64,000 nt of DNA from the NCBI GenBank assembly GCA_023954175.1, contig JAMLIM010000004.1:23579-87578 (forward strand). Reading direction: 5' to 3'. The stretch is from Rhizobacter sp. (GTDB taxonomy: Bacteria > Pseudomonadota > Gammaproteobacteria > Burkholderiales > Burkholderiaceae_C). Shown here piece by piece: positions 57,307 to 64,000 of the stretch (position 1 is the first letter of the stretch; the number at the start of each line of letters is the position of its first letter). The notes below the pieces were generated by a model that saw nothing but the letters and a program-made list of their open reading frames with translations, did not search any database and had not been told where the DNA came from. A program made the position numbers and the translations under genes.

Positions 57307-57771
57307 ATGAACCTTCGACTCAGATCCTGTGCATTCAGCGTCGCGCTCGCGGCCCTTGCCACGGCGCTACCCGCCGCGGCCCAGTTCGCCAAGCCCGAGG
57401 ACGCGATCGAATACCGCCAGTCCGTGATGACAGTGATGGGCACCCATTTCGGGCGCCTCGGCGCGATGGTGCAGGGCAAGGTGCCCTTCGACGCGAAGGC
57501 GGCACAGGCCAACGCCAACATCGTGCTCGTGATGTCCATGCTGCCTTTCTCGGCGTTCGGGCCGGGCACCGATCTGGGCCACGACACCAAGGCCAAGCCC
57601 GACGTCTGGAAGGATCCGGCCAAGTTCCAGGCCGCCGGCAAGGACATGCAGGATCAGGTCGTCAAGCTCGACGCCGCGGCCAAGACTGGCAACCTCGACC
57701 TCATCAAGGCGGCATTCGGCGACACCGCCAAGACCTGCAAGGGCTGCCACGACAACTTCCGCGAGAAGTGA
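57307..57771 (+). CDS. Cytochrome c'
   Basis: A 154-residue periplasmic haem protein. Signal peptide 1-25 (ALPAAA-QFAKP), four-helix bundle, and the class II haem motif near the C-terminus: CKGCH at C144, C147, H148. The other helices begin FAKPEDAIEYRQSVMTVMGTHFGRLGAMV. Cytochromes c' are pentacoordinate and bind NO and CO, giving protection against nitrosative stress. Divergent from the cytochrome b561 gene with about 220 bp between starts; the pair probably serves one electron-transfer function. Confidence 0.93.
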   Translation: MNLRLRSCAFSVALAALATALPAAAQFAKPEDAIEYRQSVMTVMGTHFGRLGAMVQGKVPFDAKAAQANANIVLVMSMLPFSAFGPGTDLGHDTKAKPDVWKDPAKFQAAGKDMQDQVVKLDAAAKTGNLDLIKAAFGDTAKTCKGCHDNFREK

Positions 57772-57863
57772 TCGCGGCGCCGGCGCGGCACGGCGCGCCG
57801 CCGGGCCGTCCCGCAGTGGGCCGATCTTGCGGTTGCGGGCGCGTGCCCGGCTGAGGGCGCGCG

Positions 57864-58448
57864 TCAGCCGCGGTCGAACTTGAAGACGGCGACGCTGGCC
57901 AGCAGGTTCGGCCAGCGGCGCACCGCCTGCCCGCGCTGGATGCCGAAGGCGTCGAGGATGCGCAGCCCGTCCTTGCGCGCGAGCACTTCGAAGTCGGCGT
58001 AGGTGCCGACCCGGATGTTGGGCGTGTCGTACCACTGGTAGGGCAGCACCTTGGTGACGGGCATGCGCCCGGCCATCACGTGCAGCCGGTTCGGCCAGTG
58101 CGCGAAGTTCGGGAAGCTCACGATGCCCACACGGCCGACGCGCGCCGTCTCGCGCAGCATGCTCTCGGTGTTGCGCAAGTGCTGCATCGTGTCGAGCTGC
58201 AGCACGACGTCGAAGCTCTGGTCCTCGAAGATCGCCAGCCCCTCCTCGAGGTTGAGCTGGATCGCGTTGACCCCGCGCTGCGCGCAGGCGAGCACGTTGG
58301 CGTCGGCGATCTCGACGCCGTAGCCGCTGCAGCCGCGCTTGTCGCGCAGGTGCGCGAGCAGTTCGCCGCTGCCGCAGCCGAGGTCGAGCACGCGCGAGCC
58401 CGGCGGCACCAGATTCGCGATCAGCTCCATGTCCTTGCGTTCGCTCAA
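57864..58448 (-). CDS. metW: Methionine biosynthesis protein MetW
   Basis: A 194-residue class I methyltransferase-fold protein: MELIANLVPPGSRVLDLGCGSGELLAHLRD (SAM motif), GVEIADANVLACAQRGVNAIQLNLEEGLAIFEDQSFDVVLQLDTMQHLRNTESMLRETARVGRVGIVSFPNFAHWPNRLHVMAGRMPVTKVLPYQWYDTPNIRVGTYADFEVL. In betaproteobacteria it follows metX and is needed for full homoserine acyltransfer. TTG is preferred as start: it has GAGGGG five bases upstream and gives the 'xSERKDMELIA' N-terminus; ATG 18 bases further in is the alternative. The about 124 bp between metX and this start, filled by a palindromic repeat, is unusual. Confidence 0.9.
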   Translation of the reverse strand: MSERKDMELIANLVPPGSRVLDLGCGSGELLAHLRDKRGCSGYGVEIADANVLACAQRGVNAIQLNLEEGLAIFEDQSFDVVLQLDTMQHLRNTESMLRETARVGRVGIVSFPNFAHWPNRLHVMAGRMPVTKVLPYQWYDTPNIRVGTYADFEVLARKDGLRILDAFGIQRGQAVRRWPNLLASVAVFKFDRG

Positions 58449-58488
58449 TGGAGCCCCTCGTCCGGCGAGTACGCCGACCGATCCCCAT

Positions 58489-58516
58489 GGGCCACGAAGG
58501 GGCCCCTTCGTGGCCC
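58489..58516. repeat. Perfect 28-bp palindrome between metX and metW
   Basis: Each 14-base arm is the exact reverse complement of the other (left arm GGGCCACGAAGGGG). It lies in the unusually long gap between metX and metW and would form a hairpin in the mRNA. No T-tract, so it is more likely a REP-like dispersed repeat or mRNA-stability element than a terminator. Confidence 0.75.
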
Positions 58517-58572
58517 TGGGATGCGGGCCGGCTTGGGAGCGGCCCGGCGCTCGGCCCGCGATGCGCACGCTC

Positions 58573-59703
58573 TCACGTCAACTCCTCCGCTATACGTTCG
58601 AAGCGCGCCCGCAACAGCGCGTGGTAGCGCGCATCGTCGAGCAAGAAGGCATCGTGCCCGTGCGGCGCGTCGATCTCGGCGTAGCTCACGTCGATCCGGT
58701 TGTCGAGCAGGGCCTTGACGATCTCGCGCGAGCGCGCGGGCGCGAAGCGCCAGTCGGTCGTGAAGCTCACGAGCTGGAACTTGCAGGTCGCCGCCGCGAA
58801 GGCGCGTGCCAGATCGCCGCCGTGCCCGCGCGCCGGGTCGAAGTAATCCAGCGCGCGCGTGATCAGCAGGTAGGTGTTGGCGTCGAAGTACTCGCTGAAC
58901 TTGTCGCCCTGATGGCGCAGATAGCCTTCGATCTGGAACTCGATGTCCTGCGTCGTGTAGCCCAGCACCTCGCTCTTGAGCTCGCGGCCGAAGCGCGACT
59001 CCATCGCGTTGTTGCTCAGGTAGGTGATGTGGCCGATCATGCGCGCGACGCGCAGGCCGCGCCGCGGCAGCGTGTCGTGCTCCCGGTAGTGGCCGCCGTG
59101 GAAGTCCGGATCGGTCACGATCGCGCGGCGCGCGACCTCGTTGAAGGCGATGTTCTGCGCCGACAGGTTGGGCGCGGTCGCGATCGCGATGCAGTGGCCG
59201 ATCCGGTCCGCGTAGCGCAGCGACCAGTCCAGCGCCTGCATGCCGCCGAGACTGCCGCCGATCACCGCCGCCAGCCGCGCGATGCCGAGCGCGTCGAGCA
59301 GGCGTACCTGCGAATCGACCCAGTCCTCGACCGTGACGACGGGGAAGTCGGCGCCGTAGACGCGGCCGGTGCGTGGATTCGTCGTCGTCGGCCCGGTCGA
59401 GCCGAAGCACGATCCGATGTTGTTGACGCCGATGACGAAGAAGCGGTCGGTGTCGAGCGGCTTGCCGGGGCCGACGAGGTTGTCCCACCAGCCCTCGCTC
59501 CTGTCGGCGCCCCCGTAGACGCCGGCTACATGATGCGAGGCGTTGAGCGCGTGGCACACCAGCACCGCATTGCTGCGCTCGGCGTTGAGCGTGCCGTAGG
59601 TCTCGTAGACCAGGGTGTAGTCGTCGAGCTGCGCACCGCTGCGCAGCCGCATCGGCTGCGCGAAGTGCATCGACTGGGGGGAAACGAGACCGACGGAGCC
59701 CAT
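58573..59703 (-). CDS. metX: Homoserine O-acyltransferase MetX
   Basis: A 376-residue alpha/beta-hydrolase-fold acyltransferase activating homoserine for methionine synthesis. Nucleophile Ser is in [20 protein letters not shown]; oxyanion and substrate motif [41 protein letters not shown]; catalytic Asp/His in [16 protein letters not shown] and [13 protein letters not shown]. Whether acetyl- or succinyl-CoA is the donor is not decidable by eye; betaproteobacterial enzymes are often succinyl-dependent. The ATG at 59703 follows a SAM-II riboswitch and intrinsic terminator. An in-frame TTG three codons upstream is unlikely. Operon with metW. Confidence 0.95.
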   Translation of the reverse strand: MGSVGLVSPQSMHFAQPMRLRSGAQLDDYTLVYETYGTLNAERSNAVLVCHALNASHHVAGVYGGADRSEGWWDNLVGPGKPLDTDRFFVIGVNNIGSCFGSTGPTTTNPRTGRVYGADFPVVTVEDWVDSQVRLLDALGIARLAAVIGGSLGGMQALDWSLRYADRIGHCIAIATAPNLSAQNIAFNEVARRAIVTDPDFHGGHYREHDTLPRRGLRVARMIGHITYLSNNAMESRFGRELKSEVLGYTTQDIEFQIEGYLRHQGDKFSEYFDANTYLLITRALDYFDPARGHGGDLARAFAAATCKFQLVSFTTDWRFAPARSREIVKALLDNRIDVSYAEIDAPHGHDAFLLDDARYHALLRARFERIAEELT

Positions 59704-59710
59704 GAATGTC

Positions 59711-59743
59711 AAAAACCCGATGCCGCCAAAGCGAACACCGGGT
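59711..59743 (-). terminator. Riboswitch-controlled intrinsic terminator of metX
   Basis: On the minus strand an 8-bp stem (ACCCGGTG with CATCGGGT, one G-U pair), extended by an inner CGC/GCG pairing, is followed directly by TTTTTG, then the metX start 8 bp on. Its position 8 bp after the SAM-II aptamer makes it the expression platform. Confidence 0.8.
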
Positions 59744-59750
59744 CAGGCGT

Positions 59751-59803
59751 CCCTCTTTAGCGGAATTTCTAGAGCGCCCGCAATTCGGAACAAATCGGCG
59801 CTG
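59751..59803 (-). ncRNA. SAM-II riboswitch aptamer upstream of metX
   Basis: The 53-nt leader matches the SAM-II consensus in order: helix P1 AGCGCC (59802-59797) paired with GGCGCT (59778-59773), the conserved GATTT (59796-59792) and TTGC (59783-59780) of the loop, AAAT (59768-59765), and the diagnostic 3' block GCTAAAGAGGG (59761-59751). SAM-II aptamers are about 52 nt and typically precede metA, metX or metC. It binds S-adenosylmethionine to shut off the downstream gene; here the intrinsic terminator directly downstream is the likely switch. Confidence 0.85.
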
Positions 59804-59809
59804 AGGGGC

Positions 59810-59815
59810 AGTATA
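59810..59815 (-). promoter_or_regulatory. -10 element of the metX promoter
   Basis: TATACT on the minus strand. Initiation about 7 bp downstream would start the transcript at the first base of the SAM-II aptamer (59803-59802), which independently supports both calls. No good -35 hexamer is visible 17 bp upstream. Confidence 0.5.
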
Positions 59816-59958
59816 GCGACGCCGGGCCCGCCCCGGCACCGGCCCTGCATTGCCATTCGCCCCCATGGCGGCTCACGCTGCGCGCCGTCAGCACGCCGCC
59901 CGGGTGCACTCAATCACCGCTATCGAGCCGGCGCCGTGCGCACGGGACGCGCAAGCGC

Positions 59959-60576
59959 TCAGCCGCGCGGCGGCGCGGTGTCGACGAAGCTCTGCCGCGC
60001 GGACAGCTTGTCGTACAGGCGCTGCAGGCTCGGGTGCGGCGTGCGCCAGTCGATCTGCGGGAAGCGGAAGTCGAGGTAGCCGAGCGCACAGCCCGAGGCG
60101 ATGTCGGCCAGCGAGAAGTGATTGCCGTTGCACCACGGCTTGTCGCCAAGGCCCTTCGCCATCGCCTGCAGCGCCGAATCGACGCGACTGAGCTGGCGGC
60201 TGATCCATGCCTGGCTGCGCTCCCCGTCGCTGCGGCCGGGCCAGGTCTGCTCGAGGCGGGCCAGGATCGCGGCGTCCAGGATGCCGTCGGCCAACGCCTC
60301 CCAGGTCCGCACCTCGGCCCGCTCGCGCCCGCGCTCGGGGATCAGCCTGCCGACCGGCGACAGCGTGTCGACGTATTCGACGATGACGCGCGAATCGAAC
60401 ACCGCCTCGCCGCCCTCCATCACCAGGCAGGGCACCTTGCCGAGCGGGTTGGAAGCAAGCATCGCATCGCTCGCCCAGACGTCCTCTAGCACGAGCTGGT
60501 AATCGAGCTTCTTCTCCGCCATCACGATCCGCACCTTGCGGACGTAGGGGCTGGTGAGGGCGCCGATGAGTTTCAT
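59959..60576 (-). CDS. Glutathione S-transferase family protein
   Basis: A 205-residue GST: thioredoxin-like N-domain (MKLIGALTSPYVRKVRIVMAEKKLDYQLVLEDVW, SNPLGKVPCLVMEGGEAVFDSRVIVEYVDTL with the cis-Pro glutathione loop) and helical C-domain (GRERAEVRTWEALADGILDAAILARLEQTW, KPWCNGNHFSLADIASGCALGYLDFRFPQIDW). S9 in LTSPYVRKVR is the candidate thiolate-activating residue. This is the short bacterial yfcF/yibF-like class; substrate unknown. Divergent from the small protein/nucleotidyltransferase pair. Confidence 0.92.
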   Translation of the reverse strand: MKLIGALTSPYVRKVRIVMAEKKLDYQLVLEDVWASDAMLASNPLGKVPCLVMEGGEAVFDSRVIVEYVDTLSPVGRLIPERGRERAEVRTWEALADGILDAAILARLEQTWPGRSDGERSQAWISRQLSRVDSALQAMAKGLGDKPWCNGNHFSLADIASGCALGYLDFRFPQIDWRTPHPSLQRLYDKLSARQSFVDTAPPRG

Positions 60577-60692
60577 GTGGTTTGGCCTGCTGACGGGTCG
60601 AAACGATTCTATCGACACTGGCCGTCGGCATGACCTGTCGCTCGCCCGCCGTTGGCCGTGCTTGGCGGTGCGCGTTCGACGACAATCGCCCC

Positions 60693-60884
60693 ATGGACCG
60701 GATCGTCACGCGTGCGCGGTTGCGCCAGCAACAAGTCAGCGATCTTGCGTTCTGGCGCTCGCGGCCAATGGCTGAGCGCATCGCTGCCGTCGAGTCCCTG
60801 CGCGCCCAGGCAGCGCCGCCATCCACCGATGCTGAACCGCGACTTCAAAGAGTTTGCCGAGTTGCTCGACGCCCGGGGCGTTGA
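60693..60884 (+). CDS. Small partner protein of the nucleotidyltransferase
   Basis: A 63-residue protein: MDRIVTRARLRQQQVSDLAFWRSRPMAERIAAVESLRAQ and a basic tail PRLQRVCRVARRPGR. The W-x-S/R-RPxxERIAAVExLR pattern recurs in short proteins encoded immediately before nucleotidyltransferase genes, and the ending PRLQRVxRV is part of it. Its last 56 bases overlap the nucleotidyltransferase gene in another frame. Likely an antitoxin-like or chaperone partner; function inferred only from gene layout. Confidence 0.72.
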   Translation: MDRIVTRARLRQQQVSDLAFWRSRPMAERIAAVESLRAQAAPPSTDAEPRLQRVCRVARRPGR

Positions 60885-61290
60885 CTACCTTGTCGTCGGC
60901 GGCTATGCGCTCGCTGCGCACGGCCACCCGCGCTACACCGGCGATATCGACTTCTGGGTACGGCCGGAGCCCGACAACCTCACGCGCCTGCTCGCAGCCC
61001 TGCAGGACTTCGGCTTCGGATCTCTCGGCCTCGGCGTGGGCGACTTCGCAGCGGACACGGTGGTCCAGCTCGGACAGCCGCCACGCCGCATCGACCTGCT
61101 GACGGCGATCGATGGCGTGAGCTTCGACGCCTGCTTCGCCCGCCGCGAGATCGTCGACATGGATGGCGTGCCACTGAGCATCATCGGCCTCGAAGACTTC
61201 AAGGCCAACAAGCGCGCCAGCGGGAGGCTCAAGGACCTGGCCGACCTGGAGAGCCTGGAACCCCCCGGCGGCGACGCGACCGGAGGTTGA
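60829..61290 (+). CDS. Nucleotidyltransferase-fold protein (MNT/AbiEii-like)
   Basis: A 153-residue polymerase-beta-type nucleotidyltransferase: FKEFAELLDARGVDYLVVGGYALAAHGHPRYTGDIDFWV with the GG and D39-x-D41 signature, and the third acidic residue D90 in PPRRIDLLTAIDG. The fold and acidic triad look active. The conserved ending IVDMDGVPLSIIGLEDFKANKRASGRLKDLADLE is seen in nucleotidyltransferases of the AbiEii/MNT kind, several of which are toxins or antitoxins that modify tRNA, nucleotides or partner HEPN proteins. No HEPN gene is next to it; the overlapping 63-aa protein is the only candidate partner. Confidence 0.85.
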   Translation: MLNRDFKEFAELLDARGVDYLVVGGYALAAHGHPRYTGDIDFWVRPEPDNLTRLLAALQDFGFGSLGLGVGDFAADTVVQLGQPPRRIDLLTAIDGVSFDACFARREIVDMDGVPLSIIGLEDFKANKRASGRLKDLADLESLEPPGGDATGG

Positions 61291-61554
61291 TACATGCAAG
61301 ATGGCTCAGGCTGACGGCGGCGCAGCCGAAGGCTGCCGTCGACGACTCACGGACTCGTTGATCCGCGGCCTGCGTCCAGATATTGACGCCGATGCGCGCC
61401 AGGTGGGCGCCAGCAACCGCGCGATTCCCGTTCGCGCCGTCGGCGACGCGGTTCGCATCAAGCGCGTGTCTACGTCGTCTGCGATCTTGCGACCGCTCTC
61501 GATCCAGACTGACGACGCCAAACGCCGAACGTAAGGTCGCGCGCCACCAGCGCG
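61291..61554. other. Intergenic region (264 bp), possible decayed coding sequence
   Basis: Lies between the convergent nucleotidyltransferase and cytosine deaminase genes. Several frames are open but none has a ribosome site or a recognised product. No terminator hairpin was found. It may be a remnant of a lost gene. Confidence 0.3.
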
Positions 61555-62841
61555 TCAGCGCAACAGCCCCCAATCGACTGCTGACGGCCGCCCCGGCAGA
61601 TCGAGCGCCGCGCGCGCGGCCGGCGTGCGCGCGATGACCCGCCCTCGTCGCACCACCGCGAGCCGCACCGCGCGCAGGCGGATCGCCTCGACCACGTCGC
61701 GCGCCTGCAGCAGCACGAAGTCGGCATTGCAGCCGACCTCCAACCCGTAGCCCTCGAGGCCGAGGATGCGCGCGTTGTTGACGGTGACGGCGTCGAAGCA
61801 GACCCGCATCTGTGCCTGCGAGGTCATCTGCGCGACGTGCAGCCCCATCTGCGCTACCTCCAGCATGTCGCCCGAACCGAGCGGGTACCACGGGTCCATC
61901 ACGCAGTCGTGGCCGAAGCCGACGTTGATGCCGGCCGCCATCAGCTCGGGCACGCGCGTCATGCCGCGCCGCTTCGGGTAGGTGTCGTGGCGGCCCTGCA
62001 GCGTGATGTTGATGAGCGGGTTGGCGACCGCGTGCAGGCCGGCCTCGCGCATCAGCGGCAGCAGCTTGCTGACGTAGTAGTTGTCCATCGAGTGCATCGA
62101 GGTCAGGTGCGAACCCGTCACGCGGCCGTGCAGGCCGAGGCGCTGCGCCTCGGCGGCGAGCGTCTCCACGTGGCGCGACAGCGGGTCGTCACTCTCGTCG
62201 CAATGCATGTCGACGCGCAGGCCGCGCTCGGCGGCGAGTTCGCACAGGATGCGCACGCTCTCGGCGCCGTCGGCCATCGTTCGTTCGAAGTGCGGAATGC
62301 CGCCGACGACATCGACGCCCTTGTCGAGCGCCCGCTTCAGATTCGCGAGCGCGTTCGGCGCGCGCAGCAGGCCGTCCTGCGGGAAGGCGACGAGTTGCAG
62401 GTCGATATACGACTTCACGCGCTCGCGCACGTGCAGCAGCGCCTCGACCGCGAGCAGACGGTCGTCGCAGACGTCGACATGCGAGCGGATCGCGAGCAGC
62501 CCCTTCGCCACCGCCCAGTCGCAGTACTGCAGGGCGCGCTCGACGAGGGCCTCCTGCGTCAGCATCGGCTTCAGCTCGCCCCACAGCGCGATGCCCTCGA
62601 GCAACGTGCCGCTCTCGTTCACGCGCGGCAGCCCGACGCTGAGCGTCGCGTCCATGTGGAAGTGGGCGTCGACGAAGGGCGGAGCGAGCAGCAGGCCGCG
62701 GCCGTCGAGCTCGGCGATGCCCGCGGGCGCGGCGAGCGCCGGGCCGATCGCGACGATGCGCCCGCCGAGCGCCAGCACGTCCTGCCCGCTGCGGCCGTCG
62801 GGCAGCGCCACATTGCGTACGAACAGGTCGTCGGCGTTCAC
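61555..62841 (-). CDS. codA: Cytosine deaminase-like amidohydrolase
   Basis: A 428-residue amidohydrolase closely following E. coli CodA: metal ligands in PPFVDAHFHMDATLSVG, HFERTMADGAESV, MHCDESDDPLSRHVETLA, GSHLTSMHSMDNYYVSKLLPLM, VANPLINITLQGRHDTYPKRRGMTRVPELMAAGINVGFGHDCVMDPWYPLGSGDMLEVAQMGLHVAQMTS. It should convert cytosine to uracil for pyrimidine salvage. The catalytic Asp is kept (GHD), but the next residue, Asp (D314) in E. coli, is Cys here, at a site known to tune substrate preference; a related substrate is therefore possible. 82 bp downstream of the glutamate-cysteine ligase on the same strand. Confidence 0.87.
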   Translation of the reverse strand: MNADDLFVRNVALPDGRSGQDVLALGGRIVAIGPALAAPAGIAELDGRGLLLAPPFVDAHFHMDATLSVGLPRVNESGTLLEGIALWGELKPMLTQEALVERALQYCDWAVAKGLLAIRSHVDVCDDRLLAVEALLHVRERVKSYIDLQLVAFPQDGLLRAPNALANLKRALDKGVDVVGGIPHFERTMADGAESVRILCELAAERGLRVDMHCDESDDPLSRHVETLAAEAQRLGLHGRVTGSHLTSMHSMDNYYVSKLLPLMREAGLHAVANPLINITLQGRHDTYPKRRGMTRVPELMAAGINVGFGHDCVMDPWYPLGSGDMLEVAQMGLHVAQMTSQAQMRVCFDAVTVNNARILGLEGYGLEVGCNADFVLLQARDVVEAIRLRAVRLAVVRRGRVIARTPAARAALDLPGRPSAVDWGLLR

Positions 62842-62923
62842 ACGCGGCCTCCTTGCCAGGGCCGGATGAAACGCTGCGGGGGCAGGCGCTGGCGATCGGG
62901 ACGCGTCTGCCGGCAGCGCAGCA

Positions 62924-64000
62924 TCACGCGTAGGCCTCGGCCTGCGGATCGGTCGCCTCCAGCTCGTAGCTCGCGGCGACCATCGCCAGGCGCGCGATGA
63001 CGCCGTACATGTAGAAGCGGTTCGGTGCGCTCGCGCCCGGCTTCACCCCCGGCCGCGGCAACTGACCCGACTCGGCGAAGGCGAGCGGCACGTAGCGCGA
63101 ACCCGGCGCGTTCAGGTTTTCGTCGGCACCCCGCTCGGCGTGCACGCGGTAGAAGCCGCCGACGACATAGCGGTCGATCATGTAGACGACCGGCTCGGCC
63201 ACCGCATCGTTGATGCGCTCGTAGGTAGGCACGCCCTCCTGCAGCAGCACCTCGCTGACTTCGCGACCGTCCTCGAGCACGCCCATGCGCTCGCGCGCCT
63301 TGCGATCGAGCTCGGAGAGCTCCTTCGCATCGCGCACCGTCATGATGCCCATGCCGGAGGTGCCGGCGTCGGCCTTGACGACGACGAACGGCTTTTCCTG
63401 GATGCCGTACTCCTTGTACTTGCGGCGGATCTTGCCGAGCAGCGCGTCGACCTTGGTCGTCAGGCAATCGGCGCCGCTGCCATCGGTGAAGTTGACTTCG
63501 CCGCAGCGCGCGTACATCGGGTTGATCAGCCACGGGTCCATGCCCAGCAGCTTGGCGAACTTCTTTGCAATCTCTTCGTAGGCGTGAAAGTGGTTCGACT
63601 TGCGCCGCACCGACCATGCCGCGTGCAGCGGCGGCAGCAAATACTGCTCGTGCAGGTTCTCGAGCGTCTTGGGTATGCCCGTCGACAGGTCGTTGTTGAA
63701 GAGGATCGTGCAGGGATCGAAGCCCTTCAGGCCGAGCCTGCCGCGCGTGCGCACCAGCGGTTCCAGAACGAGTTGCCCGCCGTCGGGCAGCGCGAGCGGG
63801 GTCGGCGCCTTGACCGTCTCGTCGAGCGCACCCAGGCGCACATTGAGCCCAGCCTGGTGAAAGATGCGCACCAGCCGCTGCAGGTTGTTCAGGTAGAACG
63901 GGCTGCGCGTCTCGTTGTCGGGGATCAGCAGCAGGTTCTTCGCCTCGGGGCAGATCTTCTCGATCGCCGCCATCGCCGCCTGCACCGCCTGCGGCAGCAT
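62924..64000 (-). CDS. gshA: Glutamate-cysteine ligase, Thiobacillus/betaproteobacterial type (5' end missing)
   Basis: The C-terminal about 358 residues of a protein running off the right edge of the window. It matches the glutamate-cysteine ligase family first defined in Acidithiobacillus/betaproteobacteria, unlike E. coli GshA: ICPEAKNLLLIPDNETRSPFYLNNLQRLVRIFHQAGL, ILFNNDLSTGIPKTLENLHEQYLLPPLHAAWSVRRKSNHFHAYEEIAKKFAKLLG, FVVVKADAGTSGMGIMTVRDAKEL, EVLLQEGVPTYERINDAVAEPVVYMIDRYVVGGFYRVHAERGADENLNAPG. ATP-grasp-like. It catalyses the first step of glutathione synthesis. The Met at the edge is probably internal, since the family is longer. Confidence 0.9.
   Translation of the reverse strand: MLPQAVQAAMAAIEKICPEAKNLLLIPDNETRSPFYLNNLQRLVRIFHQAGLNVRLGALDETVKAPTPLALPDGGQLVLEPLVRTRGRLGLKGFDPCTILFNNDLSTGIPKTLENLHEQYLLPPLHAAWSVRRKSNHFHAYEEIAKKFAKLLGMDPWLINPMYARCGEVNFTDGSGADCLTTKVDALLGKIRRKYKEYGIQEKPFVVVKADAGTSGMGIMTVRDAKELSELDRKARERMGVLEDGREVSEVLLQEGVPTYERINDAVAEPVVYMIDRYVVGGFYRVHAERGADENLNAPGSRYVPLAFAESGQLPRPGVKPGASAPNRFYMYGVIARLAMVAASYELEATDPQAEAYA

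Noticed and set aside
61306-61521. Minus-strand 71-codon frame between the nucleotidyltransferase and codA
   Set aside because: No ribosome site, no family, Arg/Ser-rich as expected for out-of-frame translation; kept only as a possible remnant.

Overview
The window is very GC-rich, gene-dense chromosomal DNA with short intergenic gaps and many ATGA/GTGA start-stop overlaps. The gene content fits a betaproteobacterium of the order Burkholderiales, probably near the Rubrivivax/Leptothrix/Methylibium group. Supporting genes are a complete H+-type atp operon with atpI, a metX-metW pair, a Thiobacillus-type glutamate-cysteine ligase, a cytochrome c' with a b561 partner, and hemE and priA close to atp. 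No tRNA, rRNA, CRISPR array, prophage or complete insertion sequence was seen.

Layout. 1-3.5 kb: tail of an AhpD-like gene, a membrane-anchored class III nucleotide cyclase, a cytochrome b561 and three consecutive YceI paralogues. 3.5-9.3 kb: an AraC regulator divergent from a DUF1254/DUF1214 protein, then a LytS/LytTR two-component system with a small membrane protein between kinase and regulator. 9.4-15 kb: gdhA, then a short accessory stretch with a single-chain type IIL-like restriction-modification enzyme and a ParD/RelE-type toxin-antitoxin pair. 15-23 kb: lysoplasmalogenase, an NmrA-like protein, a very large PilJ-N/PAS/GGDEF/EAL protein and rep helicase. 23-30 kb: an MBL hydrolase, a LysR regulator with a small divergent ORF, a methyltransferase, an AraC regulator divergent from an extradiol dioxygenase, and a SIMPL protein. 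30-37.4 kb: SRPBCC, kup, DAHP synthase, an AEC transporter, mtnN, an uncharacterised protein and rsmE. 37.4-39.4 kb: a split rubrerythrin / rubredoxin / rubredoxin-reductase operon. 39.4-46.3 kb: priA (with a DnaA-box-like cluster upstream), hemE, cysK and a LemA-TPM-TPM operon. 46.4-53.7 kb: atpIBEFHAGDC read leftward. 53.8-64 kb: aldose-1-epimerase-like and HpcH/HpaI proteins, a GNAT, a MITE-like palindromic element, cytochrome b561 with cytochrome c', metXW, a GST, a nucleotidyltransferase with a small overlapping partner, cytosine deaminase and a truncated glutamate-cysteine ligase.

The most noteworthy signals are not protein genes. First, the metX leader carries a 53-nt SAM-II riboswitch aptamer followed by an intrinsic terminator, so methionine synthesis is probably controlled by SAM at transcription elongation. 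Second, a 167-bp full-length imperfect palindrome bounded by CTAG sites lies exactly at the stop codon of a cytochrome b gene and looks like an IS630-type MITE. Candidate defence or conflict modules are the restriction-modification protein with ParDE, and the overlapping small-protein/nucleotidyltransferase pair.
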